From Metallyticus violacea (taxonomy: Eukaryota > Arthropoda > Insecta > Mantodea > Metallyticidae), in contig CM060841.1 of NCBI GenBank assembly GCA_030762175.1, positions 14,989,501 through 15,053,500 on the forward strand: a stretch of DNA of 64,000 nt, in the 5' to 3' direction. The translations under genes were made by a program, and so were the position numbers. The notes under the pieces were generated by a model, which saw only the letters and a program-made list of their open reading frames with translations, had not been told where the DNA came from and searched no databases. This document shows positions 10,926 to 24,069 of this stretch, one piece after another (the stretch's first letter is position 1; each line of letters opens with the position of its first letter).

Positions 10926-12971
10926 CTAAATTTGCCGAAGTTAATGAAGCGCGTTTGCATTTGAAATAAAACGGTTTCATTTTGAAGTTAGCAGATCAGC
11001 ATTAGGATGTTTAATTTGAAAACTATTGCCACTTTTCTCATTTTTGATTTTATTAAAGCATTCTACATGTTTTAAAATGTAAATTTCTATCACAGCGACG
11101 AATAATTTGTATGTATAAAGGAATATTTTATTGTTAAAGATGACCTCTTTCATCTTACGCTGTCCGCTAGTTACCCTATTGTTCCCTAAAGACGTCAGAG
11201 CGCCAACCAATAGGAACGTGCTATTACAAATACATATATCTTTGAAATGTATAAATTTTGTAATTTTATAGCATTTTTTTTCAAATTTTTATCACGGGTA
11301 TAATACACATGTGCAAATTTTCATGTTAAAATTTCTAACAGAATTTCAAAAATATTTTTATACACTTTATATGCTACTAAGTTAACTGTTTCACACGATG
11401 TAAGTTTTGACAAAGTAAAAAAATTAACATTTGATTTGATATTCAGAAAAATGTCGTATAGTAGTTGTCTCAGAAAGGATTCCTTAGTTTTTTTATTATT
11501 TTTTATATTCCACATTTTTTAAATTTATAAAATTATAATCGTACACCTTGAGTAATCTAAAATGTTCTGAAAATCATATGAGGTATTATTTTTTCAACTT
11601 TCCTGCATAGATATTGAAAATTTGAAGAAATCGGAAATGTTCCACAACCATTACTTTTTCCGTTCATTTTGAATAAATGGAAAATGTAAGAAAAATTAAA
11701 TTAAAAAAGACATTTCAAATTCTTACTATATAATGTTTTTCCAGCATTCACAGCTCTCAACCACGTTTAAAGTCCTCTTATGTGAAACAAATTTCTCATA
11801 TATTTTGACCAAATTTCTCTTATGGGTACCATGGAATTAACTGAATTAAGCTACAAAATTGAAAAAAACGTTTAAATATTTACTTCTTTTCATACAGCAA
11901 TATCATCAAACCAACTAATTATTATTGTAGAGAAGAACAGCATTTTTATATTTGATATTACAAGATAAGAAATCGCCAGGTTTTATAATGTTGGGAGTAA
12001 GATATGAAGGCAGCGGCGTTACACACCCATTACATACAGTTTGGCATTACCTTAAACTAGCTAAACGAATTTAGCGTTGCTTGCAGATGCAGCAACAAAA
12101 CCACAAGAGCGTTGATTAGGGTTAAACATGGAACGTTTCATTAACCTGGAGGTTAATATGTAGCGTGTTGCACTGTAATTTCAAATTAAATGTACGTATT
12201 TTCCTTCTTATTTCATTCATTGAAAATAAATAATAAAGCTGGGGAACGATAAAATATAAGTAAAGCTTTTTTACTACACAACCTTTTTGGTATGTACTAT
12301 ATTATTTATGATTAAATATATAGACTTAACAAAAGAAAGAAAAAAAAAACAACACAAACGAATACAAGTTTGTAGGTGTGAATACTTGGACAATCAATTA
12401 AAAATGCTATGTGTTCAGAAAAGGTTTGATAATAGAGCTCAGAAATCAATTTAACATTATTTGTTACACATATTTAATTTTTTGTTATTTTTCATATAAG
12501 TTAAATATTTAGAAGCATAATAATTATCTGTATTAAAACATTATTTTCTTTATAACGCAATTCGTAATTTAAATTTAGTGAAAATATTTTAATCATCATC
12601 ATCATTATCATCATCACCACAAAGAATTAGGTCAATGAAACCTTACTAATTATTATAATCATTTTGTATCAATATCTGTAAGCTTCTTGTATTACCATAT
12701 TCCGGTTATATGGTGATACAAATTGTTTATATCCTTAGATTGTTTTTTCATAGATATTTGTAAAACATGAATGCAGACACAGAAGTTTTATTAATACAAT
12801 ATTAAAGTACAACCTTTGACTTATTTTTCAACATACTCGTATATGAGATAGTGTAAGAAGGTTTAAAGACACTATTTTACATTTCCAAGATAAAGTGACC
12901 AAGAAAGAAATTAAAATGCGTTGCTTACTTATTCAACGACAATTGTGGCACGACTCGCCTCTTAGTAAAAC
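10926..12971. other. AT-rich intron stretch
   Basis: No gene or recurrent repeat is seen. There is a short (atc)n tract at about 12593-12615. Confidence 0.45.
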
Positions 12972-13259
12972 AGTCGGTACTGGAGGTGTAGTGGCCTACT
13001 AAACCCAAGATTTTGGGTTCAAACCTGGCCAGAATCGATGGACTTTTTCGGGCGTAAAAATTTTAAGTATGGCTTCCTTCGGAAGGGAAGTAAAGACGTG
13101 GGTCCCGTGTCGTACATTTACGGCACGAAAAAGAACCTCGAGCCTGAAAGAAGAGACCTCTGAGCAAAATTTATGGCCGTTTCACGCCCTGATTTGATCT
13201 GAATGGAACGCTGATGACCTGAGATGTTAAACAGCGTCCGTAAATAAAACAAATAAAAA
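12972..13259 (+). mobile_element. S2 SINE flanked by a 9-bp duplication
   Basis: S2 has a tRNA-like head (normally GGTCCTGGTGGTGTAGTGG, box B GGTTCGAACCCGG, then CCAGGACCGATGG). Its body runs ttttcgggcgtaaaaatcc, tatggcttccttcggaag, gtcccgtgtcgtac, gcctctgagcaaaattt, and it ends at a ctgatgacctgagatgttaa…gcgtccgtaaataaa tail. This copy has a partly deleted head. It is bounded by tagtaaaac at 12963-12971 and 13260-13268, a target-site duplication. Confidence 0.9.
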
Positions 13260-13268
13260 TAGTAAAAC

Positions 13269-14130
13269 GTTATGTTATTTTTATATTTTACTCCCTCCAT
13301 GTCACATATAGAAATAATGAAAGTGATTTCGGAATTTGGAAAGAGTGCATAAAAAACAACAAGGAAGAGTTTTGTTACTCTATCACAAATTAATTTTTAA
13401 GGGCTGTTGCACACATAATTTTATGATGTTTTTTTATACATAAACGTTGCTTTAGGCATCCCCATTATCGTGCCCTAAGAAAATTGTAAAAAAGACAACC
13501 GTTAAATATAATTTGTTAAGTGCTGTATTCATGACAATATAAAAGGAGGTCCCGGTATAATGGCATGGTAAAAAGTCAGGTTTCTTTAGCATACGGCATT
13601 CAAGCAGGAAACGAGTACAAGCTTTCCAATAACAATTCGGGATAGGGAAAGGTTCTTTTATGTGGCTCACTCATAGATCAACTTGGGTTTCGAGGTTTGC
13701 ACTATTGAAGCACTAGTCTCGTCTCCTAAGGATTAGACCACACTCTTTTACTATCCTAACATGTTATTCCATTGATCATTTTCATATACACAGCTTTGCG
13801 TTGATGTTTACAAATTTTTATTTAGGAGAAATGCGTATAACATAGCTTTCATGTAGGGGCAAGAAACAAGTGTGAGAAGGTCCCGTTTTAATCCACTTAA
13901 TTCAATTTGTAATAAAAGTTATAGCTGTCAATGCAGCAGTAACAGCAACAACAATACGGTTGTTCAATAAACCGTTCATTTGTATATTTGCTGCAAATAA
14001 ACAACAGTGATAGGTTCATATCGTTTTAGTGTTATTTTGAATTTTGATTGGGTTAGCCTTGGAAATTGCATCATTTTTTTTTTCCGATTTTGACCTTATA
14101 TACCAAAACAGCAAAGCAAACAGCAAAGCT
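13269..14130. other. Intron stretch without recognised content
   Basis: AT-rich, with no coding frame that looks real and no recurrent repeat. Confidence 0.4.
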
Positions 14131-14134
14131 CTCT

Positions 14135-14705
14135 GTGCAAATCTCCGTCATCAAAACGTGGTTATTTCTGCTGGGAAAGTAGTGGCCATCTGTTTTTCGA
14201 TATTCAAGGACTGATTTATCAGCATGTCGTCAAAATACATCTAACAGTAACTAGGCAATACTACAAGTGTTCTGAAAAATCTGCAAGGCCATATAATACA
14301 CTTGCAAAATGGCATATTTTCCTTCCAACAAACTGAATGCTGCACCACGATAATGCACGACCGCCCATCGCGAATGTTGTTACTGAATATCTCACAAAAC
14401 GGTGTCCCTCACTATCCATATAGTGGCAGAAAAGGAAAAACCCCATGCGATTTTTCCGTTTTCTCATATTGAAGAAACACGTTTGTGGGAGGCACTTCCC
14501 ATCATCAGAAGCAATGATTAAGGCTGCGGAGGCGATGTCAAAAATGGTCTCCAGCATGTCTTTGAAGAAAGGCAGAAATTCTGGGACAGGTGCATTGTAT
14601 TTAACATTTAACATTGTATTTAACTTTGAGAAAGATCATCTAAATTATGAGGACAACTAAAGTTTCTGTTAAAAATGGTGGTCACTTTTTAATGAATAGC
14701 CCTCG
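14135..14705 (+). pseudogene. Mariner-like transposase 3' relic (family M2)
   Basis: Plus-strand pieces read LHHDNARPPIANVVTEYL (second catalytic Asp region), then a stretch matching LKK/FLGG…HHQKQ, then 'DFEKDHLNYEDN' near 14640. Related decayed 3' ends lie at 22940-23765 and 41205-41620, so this is one old family (called M2 here). No 5' half is found in this copy. The downstream end may be the tail near gaatagccctcgta at 14693. Confidence 0.65.
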
Positions 14706-14984
14706 TATAAAAGTATATTATTTTAGAGGATTAAAAACTGGGCTGCTGAAACTAAAGGTCGTCCAAACTTCATTGAACAATGTGATATTAGATGCTGGAT
14801 GAAACTACCTTAGCTGTAGACATTTGAAAGGAATGCAGTTATATTTTATTGCAAATGAAAAAGAATTGCGCAAGTGGGGGCCGCGCTTGCTATCAGCAGA
14901 TCAAATAAGCATGCGCATGAAAATATCGCAAAAGCGTTTGGAGCATATTAGCAGCAACAGGGCCGATTTTGTGCGTTAGCTCAT

Positions 14985-15797
14985 TCATAACTGTGGATAA
15001 GATGAAAATAAAGAGTTAGGAGTATTTTTACAATAAATCTTAACTTTAACAGACATATAGAAACAACCGTAACGCAATCCCTAAAATGTATGGGTTTTAC
15101 TATTCGAAATTCGTACACATTTAAAGAAAAAAACATTAATGTGACTTTACAATTATTTTGTTAGACAAAATCTTAAACATGCATCTACTATTTGACCATA
15201 ACGTATGTGAACTAAATAGAAAAAGTGCAATCAACATTTCTAAAATACGTATATTTAAAAGAATTCGATATTATCCTATGCTCATAAATTACGAAACCCT
15301 CTTAAGAACATTTAAATTTAAAGTTTTAAGTAATATTTCTGTTCAATATATTACATTATACTATTGATGATATGAAGATTATTGCAAATATATTCTTTTA
15401 TGCACCAAATAGAATAAATAGATTTAAGAAGCTTTCTTCCAGCTCTAAAGTAAATACAGAAATCCATAAAAACTCACCACTAAATATAATTATATATCTA
15501 TATAATAAACGTCATTATTTTGATATAGATATTTTAATGTGTCTGAAAATCAGTTTGGAAATGCTATAATCAATAATATTTTTTTAGATTAACATAATCG
15601 TTGATATTAGAAATAATTGCATAACTGATTGCCGTGCCACCTTCTTTTGTTTGTTTTTTTTATTCCTTTATTTTTTTATACTTTTTTTGTGAATAAGTTA
15701 GATTTATAAAATATTGTTATGAGATTTTATTTTGTAATGAGCGTTGTAATTGGCCTTAGCTTGCTATGTTCAGAACAATAAATAAATAAATAAATAA
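14985..15797 (+). mobile_element. LINE 3'-end relic with (TAAA)n tail
   Basis: The translation in shifting frames follows the C-terminal part of a jockey/CR1-type reverse transcriptase. It shows KELGVFL (normally KDLGV), a SLKCMGFTIRN piece, a region like 'LYF..VR..LEY', and KIIANIFFYAPNRINRFKKL to about 15570. The element ends with a four-unit AATA/TAAA repeat at 15776-15797, as expected for a LINE 3' end. Dead and 5'-truncated. Confidence 0.65.
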
Positions 15798-16760
15798 GAC
15801 GAATGCACCTGATACATGAAACAGAAGTCGGCTGATTAGCCCAAAGAACACAAAGTCCGTTCCCTATATGAAAATGACATCAGTCTTTTAGCATACTAAA
15901 GGAAATTTACTAATTGACTGTCTTTGGAAGGGTAAAACCAATACGGGGAAGTATTATTACAATCTTTTACTAAATGAAAAACATTCATGAGAAAAAAAAA
16001 CAGGTTTGCAGTATAAAAATTCCTGTTTCATCAAAGCAAACCAGCAGCTCAGAAAATTGTTTTAACAACGAGGAAATTGAGAGATTTGAGTACTCGTAGA
16101 AATTTTTGAAGCATTTCGTTCCCTCTGACGTTTGCATTTCTGAAGTTCAAAACACCCTCTTCGCTGTTCAGATTTTTTCGTAAAAGCAAAAGGCGATTGT
16201 ACCTGCAGAGGGGTACTCCGCGTGTATTCCGTAAAATAAATTCAGAGATGGGATATAGCGTTGATACATTACTGAAATAATTTATGTATTGATCTTGAGG
16301 TAGCCTATGTTGAAAAATAGAAATAATATTCAAGTTAGAAACTCCCTCCTTCATTGTTAGGCCACCTTCGCATCATACATTTCCGCTTTATCAAATTAAG
16401 GGTATTCAATAATGCAGAATTTTGATTATTATCAATTGCGTCAACATCAGTAATGCTATTGAGAGCAAGTAATTTAAATATCCTCCAGGAAAAGATGCGC
16501 AAAAGTCTGCAGGAAGAAAACTCTAAAATATGCGGTAACAAATAAGCAACAGAAGACAAAGAATTAATGATACTAGATGAAATTTATATAAACTACTTGT
16601 TTATATTTATAAACAATTTCATAAACTAATTGAATGCAGAGGTTTGCTACGTTTATGGAAAGGCAAGCTAAAATTGAAGTTAGTGATGCATTTATGTTAA
16701 CTATTATGGAGAATCTGAACAGCATCATGGTAAGCTATGTCATGTTCTATGACTCTGAGA
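15798..16760. other. Intron stretch without recognised content
   Basis: Two minus-strand open frames (16354-16049 and 16559-16335) match nothing I recognise and lack splice support. No repeat is recognised. Confidence 0.35.
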
Positions 16761-16764
16761 CATG

Positions 16765-17345
16765 TGGCTGGTAGGACGTGGACCGATTTGACAAAGTTCA
16801 AAACGAGTTTCTAGAGTCAATTTTAGCATTAAGAGGAATACAGGCAATTGTGGAGTTTTACGGAATTTTGGTCCCTATGAAGACAATTCGTTGTAAATTG
16901 TACTGGTTACGCACAATAAAAGGGGCTCGCACAACTTTAAGGGATGTATGCTACCAATATTATATTAGGAATTGGGATCAAAGATACTGGGAAGCGCTAA
17001 TTAAAAGAAGTTTAGAGAGTACTGGGTTCGGTGTGGTACAAGGGAGCAAGAAATGACAGTTATGTTTGGAGAAAGATACAAAAAAAGGCCTAGGGAAATT
17101 ATCAAACAGGATATAGAGGCAGAAAGCAGAGAGAAAATATCATTAATTTAGGCAACAAACTCAAGGAGCAGAGATATGTACATATATTGCCTGAGTTCTC
17201 AAAATGTATCGGGTTAACCATATGTTAGATTAGGGACATGAAATGCGACTAAAATAACAGACGAGGCTGGTCAGAGAATATGCGCTTTTTGTGGAGACAG
17301 AAAACTGGGGAAAAAAAAAAAAAAAAAACATTCAAGTGGGTTGTC
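16765..17345 (+). mobile_element. Second LINE C-terminal relic
   Basis: The plus frame reads VDRFDKVQNEFLESILAL (the 'iE..Q..FL..il.l' segment after the polymerase domain), then NWDQRYWEALIKR. After stops and shifts it gives RICAFCGDRK followed by HFKW, a CxxC…H zinc-knuckle-like end typical of some non-LTR elements. An A-run at about 17310-17330 interrupts it. It is truncated and dead. Confidence 0.6.
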
Positions 17346-17501
17346 GAAGTACCGAACGCTTGGAGCTAAGTTTGCTAATTCGAGATAGGTTAGCATGTTG
17401 GGGTCTGTTTGCATAGGGAGACAACTGGCCGTAGCTTAGTTCTTTGCTATTCCGTGGAATTAGAAGAGCTCTATTGGAATAGACGGTCTCTTTGAGTTTG
17501 A

Positions 17502-17504
<3 letters not shown>

Positions 17505-17540
<36 letters not shown>
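17505..17540. repeat. (TG)n microsatellite
   Basis: About 16 TG units in the plus strand, ending in gcgcgtg. Confidence 0.95.
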
Positions 17541-17742
17541 TGTCCATCAACTGTAAATGTATATTATTTGAAGTGGAAATTCTTTTTCTATTAGTGTCTG
17601 TATAATGAACAGCATGTACGGTCGAAATGTCCATGCGGGCATGCTATATAAATAATTCTTGTAAATATTGAGCAATAAATACACATTAACATATATGTGA
17701 TACATTTGATTCAATAAATTTGTTTAGGCCTCTATATGCAAT

Positions 17743-17980
17743 CCGACACATGTGGCCAAGATCGTTAGGGAGCGAAAGGTCTGGGGGTCGACTTTTGTCC
17801 TACCTGATTGGCTTTCAAGGATTTCCTTAGTCCTCATAAATTTTACCCTAAGCTTTAGGCCTGGACAATTCCCTTCTTTAAAAAAATTCCCTTCCCAATT
17901 TATAATTTTATCTCACACATCATCAGCATCCTCCGCCTGTGATGCCACAATAGTCAAAATGGACGTTAAACAGCAATTCA
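17743..17980 (+). mobile_element. S1 SINE, diverged
   Basis: The head is worn (tgtggccaagatcgttaggg), but the body (ttccttagtcctcataaattt, taggcctgga) and tail (catcatcagcatcctccgcc, ggacgttaaac) align block by block with S1. Confidence 0.8.
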
Positions 17981-17989
17981 GCACTATAT

Positions 17990-19257
17990 GCTTCTATTAC
18001 ATAATCTGATCACGTGAAACTTTTAGCTTTCGATACAGAGCTAAGTTGATAATTCTATCAGCTCTATAAAATGTGATATACGTTAAGTGCTGCATTGATC
18101 ACAATAGAGTCGGAGATTGGAATGGTGAGACGTTAGATTTCCTCAGCAAACTCAATCCGATGTAAGAAATAGGGAGAAGAGAAGCAAAGAAGTTTTCCAA
18201 TAACAATTCTAGTAGTTGGGTACTTCAGGAATCGTATCGTTATCAATCTCGCTTTCTGGACAAGCACTCACTCACTATTGAAGCACGTGTATGTGAAACT
18301 GGATATCCTTAAAAATCCGTGGGATTGGGGCTTCCTGAGATACGATAGCTGAATGTAACAGATCTTGTGAAAACCACCCAGCGCACAACTCGAGAGACGA
18401 TGTTGTCAGTGTAAAACAGTCAAGTTTCATCACGAGACAGAACAAAGAGCTTTATATCTTGCTTTGATACTTGCAATTGTGCTGTGTGACATCCTGCTTT
18501 CCGTCTGGTTGAGAGAGAAACAACTGCGTATGATAAAATGTATAGCTGTAACAGTGCTATGCATCTTTTGGAAAGCGGGTCTTCTTGTAAATATATTGGA
18601 AAGAAGGGGCTCATTGATTTTTTACTAATATTTCAGAAGAAGAATTCTAAACATTTATTTCTGTATATTATTGATTTTTTTTTTTGCAAATCTTATTGGT
18701 TTAATAATAAATTGAGGTATTTTTATTACTGCATAAAAGGTAATTATATACTAATCTAATTTTAAATATCACTACTATTAAACATATTTTAACATTTTAA
18801 CTAAGAATGCAGATCATGAACCCTATGAAATAATACAGTGTGTCCTTATACTCCAGTATTTATGTCATAGTACTTCGAATCATGTCAAGAAAGAACACTC
18901 ATCTATTTCGTATTTGTGTGCAAGGTTTGAAGAAGTAATCCTTTATTTTATTTCTGGTGGAGTACTTCATGATCTCTTGTAGGTCTTTGAACTTCTCTAT
19001 ACACAACTTGGATAAATATTCTGGTTTTAGTAGGTAAAGCTATTTCAAAACCTTGCTTCTTGTCTCTTCTGGCACTAACACTTCTTGTGATTGTAATTTC
19101 AATTGTTATTCGCTGCAGACATCCTGCCATTTGACTTATGTCTTCGTTTTAGGTTCCTCCACACCAATCACTTTCAAGGACTCCATTTTGTGAAGAAACA
19201 TAAAACAATTGAACATCAATTAAACAAAATATCATACATTCACACTTCTTCTAGTGC
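17990..19257. other. Intron stretch without recognised content
   Basis: AT-rich. Open frames here are short and overlap on both strands. Nothing is recognised. Confidence 0.4.
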
Positions 19258-19530
19258 CTCCAAGGTTGGCCGAGGTCGTTAAGGCGCGTACTCGTGAGCG
19301 GGAGGTCTGGGCTGCGAATCCCACCAGGACCGTCCTTTCTGACTGAGGTTTTATCCAGGTTTTTCTCAGTCCTCATAAGTGACAAATGCCGGGGAGGTAG
19401 CCCAAACTAGGCCTGAACGCTTCCTTCCTTCTTTCCCAGTATATAATTTCATTTCACGTATCATCAGTGTCCACCGCCTGTGGTGCCTCAGTAGTAAAAA
19501 CGAGCGTTAAACACCATTCGAATAAAAAAA
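19258..19530 (+). mobile_element. S1 SINE, near full length
   Basis: All S1 blocks are in order, from ttggccgaggtcgttaaggc to gagcgttaaacacc and an A-run. The flanks share cttctagt just before the head (about 19248-19255) and after the tail (about 19532-19540), a likely target-site duplication. Confidence 0.9.
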
Positions 19531-20141
19531 CCCTTCTAGTATTATACTGGGTAGAAAATACTTCCAACAATTCACTACTACTCACGTGAATCTTGAGGAC
19601 CTGGTGGAGTTCTTTTACTGTACCACTTTTCCTTTTATTTGTCAGTTTCTCCACAAGGAGCTCCTTATTCTAAAATAAATTATCTTCAAGTGCCATTAAA
19701 AACAGTAAATGGTGTTACGACTGCTATTTACTAAAACGAAAGAAAAATGCAACGATCTCCCTTTTTCCCTGCATCCACAAGCAGGTTCTAGGCCAGGGGG
19801 GCCCCAATTTTATGAATTAATTTTAAAATTCTGTCATTACTCTTATACATTTCTAATACACACAAAACCCACCAGTAAACTGAATGAACATATTTATATT
19901 TTATATCCAGTACAATACAATCAGCATATTGGATCCTTAAGATACAAGTAACATTCAAAATATTTAGCAATGTTGGTTATTTCAAGAGCCATAGAAAGGA
20001 TTTGTCTGTTCACCAAAAGTTTTCAGTAAATAATTCTTATTTTCTGATGGCAGTAACGTGAAGCGATCAACCTTGGAAGAGCAATTGGAAACAAAGTTTG
20101 TATAATTTTTAATTTTTTTTCCGTGATAAAAAAATGATATA

Positions 20142-20367
20142 CTTCTTTTGTGAAGAACTTAATAACAGCTCTACACTCCATTTTGAACATGTCACAACCT
20201 TCTACACACAGCCTTCTTTATGCAACTATATCTGAACAACTGAACACAGCGGAGCGGAAGTTACAGCTGCAATTATTTACTTAACAGATAAGGTATGACA
20301 CCAGATAAGGCTTTTTGAAGGCGATAATCCTTATCGGCGAGGTCGGGAACTTATGGACCTATCCTCG
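20142..20367 (-). mobile_element. Solo 5' end of mariner family M1
   Basis: This fragment matches the 5' 226 bp of the M1 element at 8027-9300. It includes the transposase start region (ccattttgaacatg) and the terminal repeat ending ttatggacctatcctcg, followed by TA. The rest of the element is missing, so this is a truncated copy. Confidence 0.9.
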
Positions 20368-20889
20368 TAAGCTGGTCTTTTAATAAAATTATCTAATTTT
20401 TTGTCCATAGGGAACTATTTATAAAGGGCTTTCATGTCAAAATATGTCAATACTATCTATTTAAAATAAATATAATTTGAACAAAAGTAATATTGATTTA
20501 CTTTTTGGTTTCATCCCCTCGTCCCAGTAACTCCATCCCCCCCAGCTCTGAAATCCCAAATGTCACCTCTACTTTATGATACTTAAATTTAAAAGAGAAC
20601 CCAACTGTTATCACATTATTTGTTTTTTTCTTTGAATTGAACGGAATGTGATTAAAAAAACTATTGTGCACTTAATGTGATATTTGTGTTTTGGTACTAT
20701 TTAAAAATCGTATATACCTGGGCTGTGCAATAGGCGACCCGCCTATCCTTATGATGCGGTCCCTACCCCATGGTTAATTAGTTTAGAATGCGGCCCAACA
20801 TCTGATATTAAATACCTTTATGGCTCTCAGGTTAACAGTATTTGAACACCACTGGTATATAATAATGATAAAAATAGGCTATTGTGTCC

Positions 20890-21460
20890 CTTAAGAGCAA
20901 CGATCCCCTAACAAGTAGGGAAGGCTCGTTTTTTCCTAACATGGTGAGCTATTCCTCGCTAGTTGTTCGTATGCTGTTTAACACTCTCACTGATTTGTTC
21001 TTTGGTTACTCCATTTCTTATTGCACTAGTTGCTTCTCGAGAGATTTCCATTTTTCTTTTCCTCTTTCTACTCTTGACCTGCATGTTCCTTGAAGAGGTC
21101 TGTCCATCTTCTTCTGGGTCTTCCATGTGTTCTTTTTCCTATCCGGAAGTCCCACATGGAGATCTTGTAGGTTCACCTATTGCCCTGCATTCTTGCGACG
21201 TGACCGCCCCATTGCCATTTGCTACTGGTAGCTATTTGTGCGATATCTGTTGTCTGAGATAACGGATTTATTAATACTATAGACATTTTGTCCTTCAAAG
21301 TTATTCCCAGGATCTTGAGTTGCATTTTTCTTTGACATATTTTAATTTTGTTCTTTTATTTTTCCGTTAGTTACCATATCTGTCATCCATATAGTAATAC
21401 AGGGCATACACAGGTTTCGAGCGTCACTGGTATATATCTTATAGTAAAGAGCATAATGCA
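20890..21460 (-). mobile_element. LINE reverse-transcriptase C-terminal relic
   Basis: Minus-strand reading gives VLPVLLYG, then KICQRKMQLKILGITLKD, then IAQIATSSKWQWGGHVARMQ, then GKRTHGRPRRRWTDLFKE. This order (a 'LPVL.YG.E.W' box, 'Q..ME..mLgi..rD', 'W..HvaR…R', 'GRP..RW.DD') is the C-terminal signature of a very common arthropod endonuclease/reverse-transcriptase LINE. Stops and a missing Trp show it is dead. It lies in the 12.5-kb receptor intron. Confidence 0.75.
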
Positions 21461-21839
21461 AAGGGGATCCGGAGATGGGCTACATTACTATAATATTACT
21501 AATTCTAATATTACCTAAATTAATTCTATTTTCATCCCACATTTAACTAATTTTATCATTTTCCAAATACAGGCAACAATAATAACAATACAGGTTGCCA
21601 GGGAACGAAAGAAAACTAAAGATGTGATAACAATACTTTTAAAATGTAATTATCAAAGCAGGGCTGCCATTTTCACTTTCAAACTGGAGATTGCTGGGGA
21701 TGAGGAGGTGAAACAAAAACGTAATCAATATTGATTTTAAACTTCGTCCCTCAATATTGAAATTAACGCGTTTTGTTTTTGTTTAAATAAATTTAATTTT
21801 AAGTAGTTAGTTCTTCAGACTTAAGTTTTGAAATTATTC

Positions 21840-21980
21840 ATGTATGCTAAAAAGTTGTATAGGCGCCACTTGGCTGTGTACTAAGAGAAGTTGGTCGTCA
21901 AGATCGTACAATGCAGGTAGCAGCTTGTAGTTAGTTAGAGAGAGGCTTTGTCAGTTACTGACTGTGTTAGTAGGTGCTTT
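21840..21980. repeat. Fragment related to the 56.4-kb DNA transposon
   Basis: The block gcaggtagcagcttgtag plus ttagtt and weaker surrounding similarity match the left end of the element at 56405 (block at about 56490). No terminal repeat is visible here. Confidence 0.5.
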
Positions 21981-22274
21981 CGTTGTGTATACTAACAATA
22001 ATAATACAAATACTAAAATAAAAATGCTAATTTTATGCTTTTTCTTTTTTTCTAACAACTCAAATAATCTCAGTGTACAAGGATTCAGAGAGTGGTGAGA
22101 AATACATTTAAACAAAGTTTACAATTTCAGGTTTTTAATTAAAACAGAAAACATCTTAACTCTATACTTCTAAAATGAAATGAATAAACAGCTGATGATT
22201 TAATTGTATTAAAAAAAACATAACCTCTAATTATCTACAATATGCAGTACAAACCTGTTTTTACTTCACCATAC

Positions 22275-22619
22275 CTGTAGAGTGTTGCAACTAACAGCAT
22301 GCGAGCGTGTCTGTAAGTTAGACTCTGTTCCGAAAGAGAGTCCAGACGACGGTCTCCAGTTCAGCTCCGAAGCGATCCTCTGAATTCGCGGTTTGTTGCC
22401 AGGTGTCGCACTGTTGCCTTTGTGAGGATCCAACAGAATCTCCGAGAGTCGCCGTTGTAGAGGACGCGAGCTTGCCGTCGTGCCCAAAATAACTCCCAAG
22501 GGCGTCAGTGATGGTCTTCTCGAACCACAAGCCGACGGCGTTCTAGCTTGGATCTCTTGAATCATTTCGCTCTTGGACATCTGTTTCCTCCAGTAGTTTT
22601 GGAATGTCTTCCTCAGTAC
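22275..22619 (-). CDS. Orphan class A GPCR, proximal C-tail exon
   Basis: This exon encodes 115 residues joined in phase 0 to GVRSK of the previous exon. It starts VLRKTFQNYWRKQ, which fits a short amphipathic helix 8 after helix 7. The rest is a cytoplasmic tail rich in Ser, Arg and Pro, including SKSEMIQEIQARTPSACGS and RRPSLTPLG. RRPSL and RRLSE are plausible basophilic kinase sites (inference). The acceptor is ttttaag before GTACTG and the donor is CTACAG before gtatgg. No membrane segment is present. The intron that follows is the longest of the gene, at about 12.5 kb. Confidence 0.88.
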
Positions 22620-22939
22620 CTTAAAAATGCATCAAGTGCAATAGAACAGTTAGGAAGGTGTCATTTTAAAGCAGATCGTTCAAAAGAGGACAAAGAATTA
22701 ACTATAATATATGTGAAGTTACATATATGCAATTAGAAGTTATTGATTATAAAAATTCTGTTCAATAAAGAATGATAATATCTTTTTACAGGCATAATTT
22801 TGCACTAAAATTTAACTTTACAATATTTTGTCAGTTCAATGCGTAATGTACACGTGCTAGTAGTTTTATTGATCTCGTTTCTTGATGCCACCTTTGAGAG
22901 GTGTGCATGTTGAAACATGTTCAATTACGCCTACAGAAA

Positions 22940-23765
22940 ACACAGGCCACATGCGACGAACAAAATACTGCTCTGATAATCTCAACAAATCTTCATCTGA
23001 GGCCTACGGAATGTTACGCGAGATTTGTGGAGAGTTTTTGCTCCCTATAGCACAGCTCTGAGAGGGGAAGAAATCAATTTTAAATGAAGATGGGCCTGGG
23101 GCTCCAGTTTGTGCTCTAACGGAAGAAAACTCGCTGCTGTTATTGCGGAAGAGGATCTCGAATAACATTAAGAACACTTTCAATAACTCTAAAAATTTCA
23201 CTGCCACCCACATGTTGGAAACTGAAAAGTTGCGCCTGATACGTGTTTGTGCACGATGAGTTTCAAGACTGCTGAATCCCATTATTGAATGCAGTTGAAG
23301 AGGATGTTACAGGAAGATGCGGAGTTTCTGTCAAAGGTAATACTGCTGATGACACTTGACTACATCATTTCCATGCTGAGAGTAAACAGCAAAACTCCGT
23401 GTGAAATCTCCATCATTCCCAGCACCAAGTGATTTCTTCTGCAATAAGCTGGATGCTGCACTAACATAATGCATGGCCGCACATCGGTTGCTGAATATCT
23501 TACAAAAATAAAATTATTGTAGTGTGTCCTCCGCTCTCCCTATGGTTCAGATTTAGCTCCGTGTGATTTTACCTTTACCCAACTTGAAGAAGCCTTTTCT
23601 TGGGAGGCATTTTCCATCATCAGAACAACAAAGTCCGCGGAGGAGAGTCTGAAGGTCATGCCAAGAAATTGTTTCCAGCACAAACGCTGTGACACGTGCA
23701 TCCAATGAGGATTACCTTGAGAAAAATCATCAAAATTAGGATAATGAGTAAAGGTATGTTGTATA
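22940..23765 (+). pseudogene. Mariner-like relic, family M2
   Basis: The 3' half at about 23430-23760 shows a worn 'LHHDNA' region, the block tgaagaagccttttcttggg (as in LKKAFLGG) and ccatcatcagaacaacaaag, matching 14135-14705 and 41205-41620. The part at 22940-23280 reads NLNKSSSEAYGMLREICGEF and could be the worn N-terminal helix-turn-helix, which I hold loosely. Truncated and dead. Confidence 0.6.
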
Positions 23766-24069
23766 ATTTTTTATTCGCAGACAAGATGGTTGAATAGCCT
23801 CACTCGCAAGAAGTAGGCAACATGCGGCAACATCGGACACCGGCTATTCAGTATTTAGAATTTTTTTAGCAAGCTTTCAGTGCCACACCTTTGCTGTTTT
23901 TACCCACAGTTAATTAATTGTTTGATGTATGAAGGAGTTTTAGAAACTTGTGAAGATGTAAATTCAGTACAAAATGTTTTATAAAGTTGCCCCTGCGATG
24001 GTAAAAGACATTTAGCAAGAAAAGTTTGATTGATGTGTAAAATGTCAATGGTGCTCCAAAGCCCCCATT

